Shown: piece by piece, positions 1 to 8,987 of the stretch | Layout of the letters: every line of letters starts with the position of its first letter | How positions within the stretch are numbered: the first letter of the stretch is position 1 | Assembly: GCA_001772005.1 (NCBI GenBank) | Contig: MERI01000077.1 | Location: 1 to 41,790, forward strand | Direction: 5' to 3' | DNA length: 41,790 nucleotides | Source: Betaproteobacteria bacterium RIFCSPLOWO2_12_FULL_62_58 | GTDB lineage: Bacteria; Pseudomonadota; Gammaproteobacteria; Burkholderiales; SG8-41 | Notes under the pieces: model-generated | The model's database searches: none | Told to the model about the DNA's origin: nothing | The model's input: only the letters and a program-made list of their open reading frames with translations | Made by a program: the position numbers and the translations under genes

Positions 1-625
1 GCCGGCGCTCAATGACCCGCCTCGCCGCCAGCAGTTGCTTGCCGCGGAGCTTCCCCGACTCGTAGGCGTCATGCAGGGCAGCCTGGACAGCCTTGTCGTC
101 GTCGCCCGCGCCGACGATGACCATCGCCGCATTAAGTGGAATGCGACCCTTCTGAACCGCGACCAGCAACCGTTCCTCGCCATGCTGCAGCAGCGTCAGG
201 ATGCCGCGCACGTATTCGACCGTGAGGCCGGTTTTCGCCGCGATAACTTTCTGGTCGTAGCCCTTGTCCCGCAAGGCCTCGATGCTGGCCAGGAACTCCA
301 ATGGCCGGCGTTGGCGCCGAGCGATGTTCTCGGCCATGCTCATGATGAAGGCGTCCTCGTCGCTTGCCTCGATTACCAGCGCCGGGATCGTTGTCTCGCC
401 CAGGGACTTGAACGCTTTGAGGCGGCCCTCGCCGCACACCAGCAGGAAGCGTTCCTCACCGTCCGGCCCTTTCCTGGGCGTGACGGTGATCGGTTTCTTG
501 AGACCGATTGCCTTGATGTTATCCACGATCTCCTCGAACACCCTGCCGTTCCTCTCGCGCGGATTGAGGACATCGACTCGCTCCACCGGGATCATCTCAA
601 TCTTGCTGGGGCGGTGGCTGCTCAC
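1..625 (-). CDS. ParB/RepB-like partition protein, partial (runs off the window start)
   Basis: The minus strand stays open from a GTG at 625 to the window edge, giving about 208 residues. Visible ParB-family features are GEGRLKAFKSLG (the box I-like segment), an ENIARR motif (box II-like), and a helix-turn-helix stretch around KVIAAKTGLTVEYVRGIL. ParB proteins bind DNA sites and, in this family, CTP; the C-terminal part is missing here, so dimerisation cannot be judged. The GTG overlaps the TGA of the upstream recombinase as GTGA (625-622), so the two are probably translationally coupled. Pairing with a large serine recombinase suggests a role in a mobile element rather than chromosome segregation. 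Family assignment is good; the precise role is inferred. Confidence 0.85.
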   Translation of the reverse strand, partial: MSSHRPSKIEMIPVERVDVLNPRERNGRVFEEIVDNIKAIGLKKPITVTPRKGPDGEERFLLVCGEGRLKAFKSLGETTIPALVIEASDEDAFIMSMAENIARRQRRPLEFLASIEALRDKGYDQKVIAAKTGLTVEYVRGILTLLQHGEERLLVAVQKGRIPLNAAMVIVGAGDDDKAVQAALHDAYESGKLRGKQLLAARRVIERR

Positions 626-2187
626 GCTGCTCTCCGCAGGCGCGCGCGTTCAGCCATCCCGTAGAGGTAGTCCAGGGTGTCGAAGCGATAGCTCTCGAAC
701 TCGACGGGATTCTGGTCGGCGAGGCTCAGGCGCGGCTGCCCGAAGTCGAGGCGCGGCAAGAGGTAGTAGTCGAGCGGCGCCTTGTTTTCGTGATCCAACC
801 GAACCGCTACGGTGATATCGGGCGCGAGGCTCGTATCGAATCGAACCTTCCAGTGGTTGCGGCCCGAATCGTGGGGCTGGCAACGGGCGAGCACCAGGGA
901 GGTGCTGAACTCATCGTTCACCCGCAGTAAATCGGTGGCCGGATCGCGCACGACCTCGCCCCCCAGTTCGGCGATCTGCGTTTCGGCCTGCGCCACGATT
1001 TCCGGGTGCAGGCGCCGCAGGAATCGATTGATCTCCAGATAGCGATAGTCGCGATCGGGCGTGTAGCCCACCATCTGGTAGGCCCGGATGAGACTGCCGA
1101 AGCGATGGGCATAAATTGAGACGGCAGGCATGCCCTCGGTTTCGTCAATGATGAGGGCGGATAGAAACCCCCGGTTCTGGTAAAGAGCGCGCAGCCGCTC
1201 GATCAACTCCTCGTTGGTGTAGCGGCGTGCCCGCGCCCGGATGATGCCCTGGGCGGTATAGAAGACGTCGGGCGGCACGATCGAGTCGAACGCGCCTTCC
1301 TTCTTGATCCACATGTCCGGGGTGTTTACGACCCGCAGCTTCTTGAGCTTGAACGACGTCCGGTTGTAGATGTTGTGGCCGATGTACTTTTCGTTGGTGA
1401 GCACCTCGTGCACCGTTGCCCGCGTCCAGGCGCGATCGAGGTCGGTTCGTATCTTCATGCCGTTCAAGCGCCCCGCGATTTCGGGTTCGACGAGACCCTC
1501 GTCGATGAACCAGCGGTAGACCTGGTTGACGGTCCGGATTTCGTCCTCCGGGCCGGGCATCAGAATCACGCGGTCGGTTTGCAGACTCTTGTGTTCGCCA
1601 CGGGTCAGCGCACTCTTGATCGACCCATGCTGATCGATGAGTACCCGTCGCAGCCCGTAGCCCGCCGGCCCACCCTGGCGGAAGCCCAGCTCGATCAACC
1701 GGCACTGCCCGGCGAAGACCTTGGCGGACAGTTCACGGCTGTACTCGCCGGCCATCGCCCGCTTGACGCCCTTGACGATGGTGGAAACCGGGGAGCCGTC
1801 GTTTTCGAACTGCTCGGCGCAGTAGGCGACCTGGATGCCGGCACGCCGGCAGATGTATTCGTAGTAGGCGCTTTCGTCCGCGTCCTGGAATCGGCCCCAG
1901 CGGCTCACGTCGTAGACGAGGATTACCTGAAAATCGGCGGCGCCATTCTCGACGTCTTTGATCAGCTGCTGCAGGGCCTGTCGCCCATCGATGCGTAGGC
2001 CGCTTTTGCCTTCATCGGCGTAGGTGCGGACGATCTCGATGCCGCGCCGGGCGGCGTACTCGCGGATCTTGTCGCGCTGGTTATCGGTGGAATACTGCTG
2101 ATGGTCGGTCGACATCCGCACGTACTCGGCTGCCCGGAACAGGGCGGACTGTGATGATCCTGTGTCAGGGGTCATATCTTGCGGCAT
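622..2187 (-). CDS. Large serine recombinase
   Basis: A 521-residue protein with an N-terminal resolvase/invertase domain. The likely nucleophile is Ser26 in YVRMSTDHQ, and the conserved arginine motif YDVSRWGRF lies at about residues 92-100. A recombinase domain follows (about 190-300), then a long C-terminal region. The family cuts and rejoins DNA through a 5'-phosphoserine link and moves phages, ICEs and transposons. I see no clear four-cysteine zinc ribbon in the C-terminal part, which many large serine integrases have. The stop codon overlaps the start of the ParB-like gene, and a zinc-ribbon gene lies just upstream on the same strand, so the three probably form one unit. No attachment site could be identified. 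Confidence 0.93.
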   Translation of the reverse strand: MPQDMTPDTGSSQSALFRAAEYVRMSTDHQQYSTDNQRDKIREYAARRGIEIVRTYADEGKSGLRIDGRQALQQLIKDVENGAADFQVILVYDVSRWGRFQDADESAYYEYICRRAGIQVAYCAEQFENDGSPVSTIVKGVKRAMAGEYSRELSAKVFAGQCRLIELGFRQGGPAGYGLRRVLIDQHGSIKSALTRGEHKSLQTDRVILMPGPEDEIRTVNQVYRWFIDEGLVEPEIAGRLNGMKIRTDLDRAWTRATVHEVLTNEKYIGHNIYNRTSFKLKKLRVVNTPDMWIKKEGAFDSIVPPDVFYTAQGIIRARARRYTNEELIERLRALYQNRGFLSALIIDETEGMPAVSIYAHRFGSLIRAYQMVGYTPDRDYRYLEINRFLRRLHPEIVAQAETQIAELGGEVVRDPATDLLRVNDEFSTSLVLARCQPHDSGRNHWKVRFDTSLAPDITVAVRLDHENKAPLDYYLLPRLDFGQPRLSLADQNPVEFESYRFDTLDYLYGMAERARLRRAA

Positions 2188-2229
2188 ATCAAAACGCGCG
2201 ACGGTAGCAGTCGCACTGTGCAGTGCCTA

Positions 2230-2691
2230 TCACGTCCTCTCTTTGCAATACGCAACTGGACGATCGTACGGCTCTGAAAGCAAAGTAATTTTCACCGTCC
2301 ACGCGTCCATCTTTGCAATCCCGGTCGGCCGCGCCTGGCTGATCTGGTATATGCCTGAGGGTATGGGAAAAACCGGAGTTGAAACGTCCATCTTTGCAAT
2401 CAGGCGCGCGCGTCGCCGGTCGTTGCGCTCGCGTTGCTGCGTGCGGTTGCGTTCGCGGGAATTCGGGTGCTCGTGGCGGTATTCGCGCGAGTAGTCGGGA
2501 TTGCGCTTACGCCACGCGCGTTGTGCGCGTGCCTGATTGTCGTGGTAATCAGGGTCGTTCCGGCGTCTTGCTTGCTGCCAGCGCCGCCGCCGCTCGCGCT
2601 GGCACGCGAGTGCGCGACAGTAAGACTGTCTTGGAACTTGTGGACGCGGCCGAAACGTCTGACCGCATGCTGCACATCGCCTGCTCTCCAT
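2230..2691 (-). CDS. Small basic zinc-ribbon protein of the recombinase cassette
   Basis: I start this protein at the ATG at 2691, preceded by a good GGAGAG ribosome site, which gives 153 residues; an upstream in-frame ATG at 2823 is less likely. Cys6, Cys9, Cys25 and Cys30 form a CxxC...C(x4)C pattern suited to one zinc ion. The middle (about 31-96) is extremely rich in Arg, Asn and Gln and could bind nucleic acid. The C-terminal part repeats IAKMD at residues 98-102 and 125-129. The gene ends 42 bp before the recombinase start on the same strand. From memory, proteins of this type recur beside such recombinase/ParB pairs, but no function is known to me. Confidence 0.75.
   Translation of the reverse strand: MESRRCAACGQTFRPRPQVPRQSYCRALACQRERRRRWQQARRRNDPDYHDNQARAQRAWRKRNPDYSREYRHEHPNSRERNRTQQRERNDRRRARLIAKMDVSTPVFPIPSGIYQISQARPTGIAKMDAWTVKITLLSEPYDRPVAYCKERT
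2304..2401. repeat. 17-bp direct repeat inside the zinc-ribbon gene
   Basis: CGTCCATCTTTGCAATC occurs identically at 2304-2320 and 2385-2401, exactly 81 bp (27 codons) apart, so both copies are read in the same frame and encode IAKMD. The core CTTTGCAAT appears a third time near 2242-2250, close to the stop codon. Confidence 0.9.
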
Positions 2692-2974
2692 GAAATACTC
2701 TCCGCACACGAAACGGGGCGCGAAGCATGCGTGAACACGCCGGCTGAGCGCAACCGCAGTGCTAAGCGGATAACCGCACCAAGGGAAATCGGAATTGAGG
2801 ACACATGCCGAATCTGGTACCATCTGGTTCAGATTGAATGGACTTGCAGGAACACCCCTGCACCACCGGTTTCCCCAGCCTGACTCCGCTCAGGAGTGTT
2901 GCGCCCGAATTCCGCAAGTGTTCAGAGAACTTGCGAGCGTGCCCGCACTGGTCAAGAGAGAAGGCACGGTCCTC
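2692..2974. promoter_or_regulatory. Divergent intergenic region between the cassette and the conserved gene
   Basis: This 283-bp gap separates the leftward zinc-ribbon/recombinase/ParB genes from the rightward conserved gene, so promoters for both directions are expected here. I see no confident -35/-10 pair. The leftward ribosome site GGAGAG lies at its left edge. The rightward reading frame is open upstream to 2795, but that part shows no recognisable protein features. Confidence 0.4.
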
Positions 2975-4132
2975 GTGAGCGAATACCAGTACTACGAGTT
3001 CATCGCCATCGACCGGCCGCTCACTCCGACGCAGATGGCCGAACTGCGCGCCCGCTCGTCGCGGGCAACGATCACCCCGACGAGTTTCATCAACGAGTAT
3101 CACTGGGGCGATCTCAAAGGCGACCCTGCGGCCTGGATGCGCCGCTACTTCGACGCCTTCGTCTATGTCGCCAACTGGTGCAGTTGCCGGTTGGCGCTGC
3201 GAGTGCCGCTGGACACTTTCGACCGGGGCACGCTCCAACCCTACGCGAGCGAATACGCGCTGACGCTGGATGCCTCGCCCAGCCATTGGATTATTAACTG
3301 GGAGTTGTCCGAGGGTGAGAACTACGATCGCTTCGGCATGGAGGATGGCCGGGGCTGGATGGGGCGGCTGGCGCCGCTGCGCGACGAGTTGCTGCGCGGT
3401 GACCTGCGTCCGTTGTACCTGGGCTGGCTCGCCGGCGTGGCGGCGGGCGAAATCCCTGACGATGAAACCGAACCGTTGCTGCCGCCGGGTCTCTCCAGTT
3501 TGACCGCGGCACAAACTGCGCTGGTGGAATTTCTGGAAATCGATCCCGACCTGCTCGCCGCGGCAGCGGCCGGAAGTGACCTCGCGCGCGACCAGGAAGG
3601 CGACGGGAACACGGCGCGAGAGTGGATAGCCGCCCTGCCTGAGGGCGAATGCCGGGCTACGCTCAGGCTCTTATTGGAGGGGCGTGCACGGGAGGCGGAA
3701 CGCACGCTCAAGACGCGGTTCCTTGCTTGGCAGCGCGAGAGATCGCCGCCGCAAACTGCCGTCGTGGGGCGGCGTACCGTCGCCGAATTGCGCACGCTCG
3801 CCGAGGATGCTGGCCGCATTCGCCGAGAGCGGGAGGCGAAAGCGAGGGCGCAGGCCAAGGCCAGGCAGCGCCAGCAGCGCGAAGCCTATCTCGCCACGCT
3901 CGCTGCCGATTTTGATCGCGCGTGGGCTGCCGCTCACGAGATGGCAGAACGCGGCACGGCGTCCGGATATGACGAGACGCTGCGCGCCATTGTCGATCTG
4001 GGCGAAGCGTATGCGCTACGGAAAGAAGGCGAGGCGTTTGAGCAGGCGCTGCGCCGCTTCATGATTCGCCACGGGAAACGAGGCGCCCTGGTGCGCAGAC
4101 TGACCGGTGCCAAGCTTTGGCGCAAGGCGTAA
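2975..4132 (+). CDS. Conserved protein of unknown function
   Basis: The probable start is GTG at 2975 (MSEYQYYEFIAIDRPLT...), after a GAGAAGG stretch, giving 385 residues; the frame remains open upstream to an ATG at 2795. I remember similar proteins beginning SEYQYYEF...RPLT in proteobacteria, all uncharacterised. The N-terminal half (about 1-190) contains the segments INEYHWGDLKGDP and YFDAFVYVANWCSCRL. The C-terminal half is helical, with a charged, probably coiled-coil stretch rich in Arg, Glu, Ala and Lys at about 270-320. It is divergent from the recombinase cassette and followed after 12 nt by a truncated frame. No signal peptide or membrane segment is visible and no catalytic motif is recognised. 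Confidence 0.75.
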   Translation: MSEYQYYEFIAIDRPLTPTQMAELRARSSRATITPTSFINEYHWGDLKGDPAAWMRRYFDAFVYVANWCSCRLALRVPLDTFDRGTLQPYASEYALTLDASPSHWIINWELSEGENYDRFGMEDGRGWMGRLAPLRDELLRGDLRPLYLGWLAGVAAGEIPDDETEPLLPPGLSSLTAAQTALVEFLEIDPDLLAAAAAGSDLARDQEGDGNTAREWIAALPEGECRATLRLLLEGRAREAERTLKTRFLAWQRERSPPQTAVVGRRTVAELRTLAEDAGRIRREREAKARAQAKARQRQQREAYLATLAADFDRAWAAAHEMAERGTASGYDETLRAIVDLGEAYALRKEGEAFEQALRRFMIRHGKRGALVRRLTGAKLWRKA

Positions 4133-4144
4133 GGAGCGCATCCG

Positions 4145-4300
4145 ATGGCAGCGGAGATCAAACAATTCCTCGCCTATGGGCGAGGAATCGGCCTTTCGGG
4201 CTGTTCGGCGATAGCGCCCTGTATGCCCCGATTGCCAGGAGACCATATAAAGACTACCACCGGGTACCACGAGATCGAGCAACTGCAGCAGCCGCGTTAA
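4145..4300 (+). pseudogene. Probable 5' remnant of a downstream operon gene
   Basis: An ATG at 4145 has a textbook AAGGAG site starting right at the stop codon of the preceding gene, which looks like a genuine operon junction. The frame opens MAAEIKQFLAYGRG and stops after 51 codons, and the later part does not look like folded protein. A perfect 10-bp inverted repeat (ATTCCTCGCC, loop TATG, 4165-4188) sits inside it. I interpret it as the start of a lost gene joined to unrelated DNA. The rest of the gap to 4415 shows nothing recognisable. Confidence 0.4.
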
Positions 4301-4415
4301 CTGACGGGTGCGGCGTTCTTTGTGCAGCGCTGTTCGCATGAGGACGTTTGCGGTATTCTTCACCAGAATTACGAACTGACGCGCCATCATTCGCAACGGC
4401 CCGCGTGACAAGAAT

Positions 4416-5564
4416 TTGACTTCCTCAGTTTCTCCGGCCTCCGAGCACAGAGCGATACTGCGCGACAGCGTCGCCGACTTCGTCGCGCGGGCGACCGACA
4501 TCGCCCGCGTGCGCAGGTTGCGCGACACTCCGTCCGAATACGATCGCGAAGTATGGACCAAAATGGCTGAACTCGGCTGGCTTGGCATCCTCGTGCCTGA
4601 AGCGCACGGTGGCCTGGGTCTGGGGCTCGCTGAAGCGGCGATCGTCGCGGAGGGGCTGGCGCGAGCGCTTGTGCCGGAGCCGTTCACGGCAACAGCGGTG
4701 CTCGCGACCACGGTGCTTGTCGGCGGCGACAATGAGGCACTGAAAGAAGAACTGCTGCCGCAAATCGTCTCGGGTGCGGTATTACCCGCGCTCGCGTGGC
4801 AGGAGCGCTCCGGCACGCTCGACGTGGCAGCGATAGAAACCCGGTCGGCTCCGTTCGAAGGCGGCTACCGGCTCAACGGAACCAAACGTTTCATCGCGGG
4901 CGCTGCCGGCGCCGATGGTTTTCTGGTCTCGGCAAATACCAACGAAGGCGTGGCCGTATTCTGGATAGAGCGCGCCGCGCCTGGCGTCGCATTGGCGCTC
5001 GAGCCGCTGGCCGACGGCAGGCATTTCGGAACGCTTACGCTGTCCGACGTCACAGTGCAGCGTGAGCGCATCATCGCCTCGCCCACAGCGGCACGCGCCG
5101 CGCTGGAACGCGCGTTGGACCGGACGGCAGTGGTCGCAAGCGCCGAGCTTTACGGCATCATGAGCCGCGCGCTGGAAATGACGGTCGACTACCTCAAGAC
5201 GCGCGTGCAGTTCGGCAAGCCGATCGGCAGCTTCCAGGCGCTGCAACATCGCGCAGTGGATCTCTATGTCCAGCAGCAGCTTGCCTCCGCCGTATTGGAA
5301 GACGTCGTCCGGGCGCTGGACCAGGATCCGGAACCGCAACCGCGAAAACGCGCGGCGCTAGCCAGCCGCTTGAAGGCGCGTTGCACGGAGGCGGCAGCGA
5401 AGATCACGCGCCAGGCTATCCAGCTTCACGGGGCGATCGGCTTCACCGACGAATACGACGCCGGCCTCTATCTCAAGCGCGCCATGGTGCTTGGCGCGTG
5501 GCTCGGAAACGCCGTGTGGCACCGGCGGCGGTACGCGCAACTGACGGCGCCGGAGGGCACATGA
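4416..5564 (+). CDS. Acyl-CoA dehydrogenase, small subunit type (PimD-like)
   Basis: A 382-residue FAD-dependent acyl-CoA dehydrogenase. The usual N-terminal helical domain (WTKMAELGWLGILVPEAHGG), middle beta domain (GTKRFIAGAAGADGFLV) and C-terminal four-helix domain (TRVQFGKPIGSFQALQH, then QLHGAIGFTDEY) are all present. It overlaps the next gene by four bases (ATGA, 5561-5564). Two adjacent, unequal members suggest a heteromeric enzyme like pimeloyl-CoA dehydrogenase PimC/PimD, oxidising an acyl-CoA at C2-C3; the substrate is not apparent. The start is TTG at 4416, because no ATG or GTG fits the domain boundary; its ribosome site is weak. Confidence 0.88.
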   Translation: MTSSVSPASEHRAILRDSVADFVARATDIARVRRLRDTPSEYDREVWTKMAELGWLGILVPEAHGGLGLGLAEAAIVAEGLARALVPEPFTATAVLATTVLVGGDNEALKEELLPQIVSGAVLPALAWQERSGTLDVAAIETRSAPFEGGYRLNGTKRFIAGAAGADGFLVSANTNEGVAVFWIERAAPGVALALEPLADGRHFGTLTLSDVTVQRERIIASPTAARAALERALDRTAVVASAELYGIMSRALEMTVDYLKTRVQFGKPIGSFQALQHRAVDLYVQQQLASAVLEDVVRALDQDPEPQPRKRAALASRLKARCTEAAAKITRQAIQLHGAIGFTDEYDAGLYLKRAMVLGAWLGNAVWHRRRYAQLTAPEGT

Positions 5565-6724
5565 CGGTCCCGAACACGCCTGATTACAACGCCATGAGCG
5601 ACGGCGCGTTTCGTCGCGAAATGAGGACGTTTTGCGAGCAGAACTACCCGGAGAATCTGCGCTTCATGCCGCGCCGCGTGCGTTGGAGCGAGATAGCGGG
5701 TTGGTGGCGCACGCTCTACGAAAAGGGCTGGATCGCGCCCAACTGGCCCCGGGAGTGGGGCGGCATGGGGCTGGACGCAGGAAAGATGGTGATCTTCCTG
5801 GAGGAGATGGAGCGCCACGGGGTCGCGCGGCCGCCCGATCAGGGGATTACCCAGGTCGGCCCCATCATCATGAACTTCGGGACCGAGGCGCAGAAGCAGT
5901 TCTACCTCCCGCGCACGCTGTCGGGAGAGATCATCTGGTGCCAGGGCTATTCCGAGCCCAACGCGGGATCGGACCTGGCGAGCCTGCAGACTTCGGCGGT
6001 CCGCGATGGTGATCACTACGTGGTGAACGGCCAGAAGATTTGGACGACGCTGGCGCACGACGCGACCCACATCTATCTTCTCGCACGCACCGACAGGCAG
6101 GCCAAGAAACAGGAGGGCATCAGCTTTTTCCTGGTCGATCTCAGGACGCCGGGCATCACCATCCGCCCGATTCGCAACATCGCTGGCCACGAGGAGTTTT
6201 GCCAGGTCTTCTTCGACAATGTCCGGGTGCCGGCCGACACGCTCGTGGGCAAGCTCAACCAGGGCTGGACGGTCGCCAAAGCGCTGCTCTCATTCGAACG
6301 GCTCAATATCGGCAGCCCGCGGCGCCCGCAATACGCCCTTCAGCGGCTGGAGATGCTGGCGCGGGCCAAAGGCTTGTTCGACGATCCTGGTTTTGTCGAT
6401 CGTTTTGCGGCACTGAAGCTCGACCTGGAGGATCTTGCTTCCCTCTACGGGCGCTACGTCGAGCAGGTGAAGCGTGGCGAGCCGTTGGGACAGGATGTGT
6501 CCACCCTCAAGATCTGGGCCATGGAGACCTGGCAGCAGCTCACCGATCTGCTGGTGGAAACCGGCGCCGAGGAAGGCGTGATGAGCGGCATCCACGATAT
6601 CGCCGGCGTCGAAACGGATTTTCTGAGCCCCTTCTACTACGCGCGGCCGGGGACGATCTACGGCGGCTCGAGCGAAATCCAGCGCAACATCCTCGCGAAG
6701 TACGTGCTCAAGCTGCCATCGTAG
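5561..6724 (+). CDS. Acyl-CoA dehydrogenase, large subunit type (PimC-like)
   Basis: A 387-residue acyl-CoA dehydrogenase. The start ATG at 5561 has GGAGGG just upstream and overlaps the previous stop, so translation is probably coupled. Diagnostic segments are EWGGMGLD, the flavin-facing GYSEPNAGSDLASLQT, KIWTT, and the C-terminal GTIYGGSSEIQRNILAK. This form is typical of the larger partner in heterotetrameric acyl-CoA dehydrogenases, which supports joint function with the preceding gene. Electrons would pass to electron-transfer flavoprotein, whose genes are not in this window. The exact acyl-CoA is unknown. Confidence 0.9.
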   Translation: MTVPNTPDYNAMSDGAFRREMRTFCEQNYPENLRFMPRRVRWSEIAGWWRTLYEKGWIAPNWPREWGGMGLDAGKMVIFLEEMERHGVARPPDQGITQVGPIIMNFGTEAQKQFYLPRTLSGEIIWCQGYSEPNAGSDLASLQTSAVRDGDHYVVNGQKIWTTLAHDATHIYLLARTDRQAKKQEGISFFLVDLRTPGITIRPIRNIAGHEEFCQVFFDNVRVPADTLVGKLNQGWTVAKALLSFERLNIGSPRRPQYALQRLEMLARAKGLFDDPGFVDRFAALKLDLEDLASLYGRYVEQVKRGEPLGQDVSTLKIWAMETWQQLTDLLVETGAEEGVMSGIHDIAGVETDFLSPFYYARPGTIYGGSSEIQRNILAKYVLKLPS

Positions 6725-6776
6725 CCGAACGAGGCGCGCGTTGAGCGGTTTCGTCCGTTCGAACGCGCGCACTTAC

Positions 6777-6843
6777 TGAGCATTGCAAAAATACATGACA
6801 ATGCTCAGCCCTCATCCCCGCCCCTTCTCCCGGGAGGAGAAGG
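6777..6843. repeat. Two adjacent hairpin repeats between convergent genes
   Basis: TGAGCATTG (6777-6785) pairs with CAATGCTCA (6799-6807), a perfect 9-bp stem. Immediately after, CCTTCTCC (6823-6830) pairs with GGAGAAGG (6836-6843); this second hairpin is of the common intergenic CCTCxCCCC type also seen at 41146-41173. They lie between the acyl-CoA dehydrogenase and the convergent transporter gene and could help end both transcripts. There is no T run, so a classical terminator is not claimed. Confidence 0.6.
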
Positions 6844-6916
6844 GAGATTCGAGGCGAAAATGAATCGTCATCCATTTACGCAACGCTCAATAACGCGGCA
6901 GCCGGGACTGTCCGTT

Positions 6917-8887
6917 TCAAGCGACCTTCATCGGCAGCAGCACCATCTGCCGGCCCTCCAGGTGCAGTCGTTCCTGGAGTTCCAGCGGGGTGCGGTTGTG
7001 CAGCCAGCGCGTGAGGAAATTGACGCGCGCAAACACCAGCTTGGACGCGAAGCAAACCGCATTCGGGTATTTCTTGAACACCTGCTCGGCGAGCTTGACG
7101 AACTCTTCGACCGGTTCGATGCCGAAGCCGACGTAGAACTCTGCGGCAATTCCGTGCGCATGGCAGTAGCGCACGAAATAGCGCAATGAATTTTCGATGG
7201 TGTAGCGCAGCGTGCGCAGCGCCCCCTCGCCGGCGTAGCTCTGGGCGTCCACCTCGCCGACGCTGACGAACACGAAATTCTTGAAGTGTCCCGGAAACAG
7301 GCGCAGTACCCACAGCAAGGCGTGGACGCCGACGCCGCGATGCTTGCCAACGAACAGCAACGCGGTGGGCGCTGCAGGATCGAGTGGCGGCACAGGGCGG
7401 TGGTCGTCCCATGGGAGCTTGGCCTCAAACAGAGCGTCGGCGGTGCGTAATTGCGCGCGCGCGCCGTCGTAGTGGCGGCGGATCGCCATACAGCCCGCTA
7501 TTACCAGGCCGGTGATCAGGATGGTGACCCAGCCGCCTTCGGTGAATTTTTCGACGACCAGCACCGTCAGGATGCTGGAAGTGACGATCAGCCCCACCAG
7601 GGATAACAGCAGCCGCCTCTTCCAGATCGGGGCCGAGCGGCGGTTGCGTACCCAAAAGACGCACAATCCGTAAAGCGAGATCGAGAAGGTGAGAAACACG
7701 TTGATGCTGTAGAGCACGACCAGCAGCGCGACGCTACCCTGGCTCCAGATCAACACGCCGATGGCGGCGAAACCCATCAACAGAATCCCATTCTGGGTGA
7801 CGAGCCGGCTCGACAGCTCGCGAAAATGGCGCGGCACCCAGGAATCGGCCGCCATGTTGGCAAGCACCGCCGGCCCGCCGAGAAATCCGGTGTTGGCAGC
7901 GACGAACAAGAGCCCCCCCTCCAGCGCGAGCACGATGAGCAGCCCCGTGGCGTTGGCGAACGGGCTGCCGAGATCGAAGTGCTCGATGACCGACATGAAG
8001 ACGACGGCGTTGAGCGTCTGCCCCGGGCTTTGCGCCGCGTCCCACAACAGGTAGAGCAGCATGATGCCGCCGGCGGTGAAGGCGAGCGAGAACGCCATAT
8101 AGAACATCGTCCACTTGCCGGTGCGGATGCGCGGCTCGGCCAGCGTATTGACGTTGTTCGACACCGCTTCCAGCCCGGTGTAAGTGCCGCCGCCCTGCGA
8201 GTAGGCGAGCAGCATGGTCCCCACCACGAACATCCAGCTGGTTTCGCGCGCGAGCGCGGTGGTTTCGTTGACCGTGGCGGGGATCAGGGCGGGCAGGCGC
8301 TCGGCGTGGGCGTAGATGCCGTAGCCGATGAGCACCACGTGCACCACGACGAAGCCGACGAAGATCGGCAACAGGATCTTGATCGCCTCTTTCATGCCGC
8401 GCAGGTTGAGCGTGATCAACACCATGATCATCGCGATCTCGAACGGTACTTTCCACGGATGCCACGCCAGCGGCAGCAGGCTGAACACCGCATCCGCCCC
8501 GCTCGCGACCGAGATCGCGACCGTCAGCACGTAGTCGACGATCAGCGCCGCGCCCGAGGTGAGGCCCGCGTGCGGGCCGATCAACTGGGTCGCGACCTTG
8601 TAGCCGCCGCCGCCGTTCGGGAACAGCTCGATCACCTGGTTGTAGGCGAGCGAAATGATGAACACGGTCACGGCGATCGCCACCGCGAGATAGAGTCCGA
8701 ATTGTGTGTGCGCGCCGAGCGCGAGGTAGGCTTCCTCCGGCCCATAGCACGACGAGGACAGTCCGTCGGCGCCTAGACCCACCCAGGCGAAAAACGCGAT
8801 GAGCGCGATGTGGCGGCGCGTTTCCGGGTTCATCGGATCGCGCGGCTTGCCGATCACGGCTTCGCGGGCTTTGGCGAGAACGGACAT
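6917..8887 (-). CDS. APC-superfamily transporter, KimA-like K+/H+ symporter
   Basis: A 656-residue membrane protein with about 12 hydrophobic segments over residues 25-480 and a soluble C-terminal domain of about 150 residues. It resembles Bacillus KimA (YdaO), a c-di-AMP-regulated potassium importer of the KUP/APC fold. From memory, residues linked to K+ in KimA keep identity and spacing here: Asp41 and Tyr48 (KimA D36/Y43), and [10 protein letters not shown] with D, Y, T and S (KimA D117, Y118, T121, S125). The segments YTGLEAVSN and AANTGF also match. Many databases would call it an amino acid permease. It is a single gene, convergent with the acyl-CoA dehydrogenases and divergent from ridA. 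Potassium specificity is inferred. Confidence 0.8.
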   Translation of the reverse strand: MSVLAKAREAVIGKPRDPMNPETRRHIALIAFFAWVGLGADGLSSSCYGPEEAYLALGAHTQFGLYLAVAIAVTVFIISLAYNQVIELFPNGGGGYKVATQLIGPHAGLTSGAALIVDYVLTVAISVASGADAVFSLLPLAWHPWKVPFEIAMIMVLITLNLRGMKEAIKILLPIFVGFVVVHVVLIGYGIYAHAERLPALIPATVNETTALARETSWMFVVGTMLLAYSQGGGTYTGLEAVSNNVNTLAEPRIRTGKWTMFYMAFSLAFTAGGIMLLYLLWDAAQSPGQTLNAVVFMSVIEHFDLGSPFANATGLLIVLALEGGLLFVAANTGFLGGPAVLANMAADSWVPRHFRELSSRLVTQNGILLMGFAAIGVLIWSQGSVALLVVLYSINVFLTFSISLYGLCVFWVRNRRSAPIWKRRLLLSLVGLIVTSSILTVLVVEKFTEGGWVTILITGLVIAGCMAIRRHYDGARAQLRTADALFEAKLPWDDHRPVPPLDPAAPTALLFVGKHRGVGVHALLWVLRLFPGHFKNFVFVSVGEVDAQSYAGEGALRTLRYTIENSLRYFVRYCHAHGIAAEFYVGFGIEPVEEFVKLAEQVFKKYPNAVCFASKLVFARVNFLTRWLHNRTPLELQERLHLEGRQMVLLPMKVA

Positions 8888-8987
8888 GGGATCGAGCGCG
8901 GACGGCAGCGTGGAGATTGAAATCTTGCCGGGAGCGCTTCATGATAGCGTAAATGCTGATAGCGCCCAAAATGCGCGGGAGACATTC

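Noticed and set aside
4016..4816. Minus-strand frame across the gap before the acyl-CoA dehydrogenase
   Set aside because: A short stretch (RTALHKERRTRQLTRLLQLL) looks protein-like, but most of the frame is antisense to two better genes and it has no family match.
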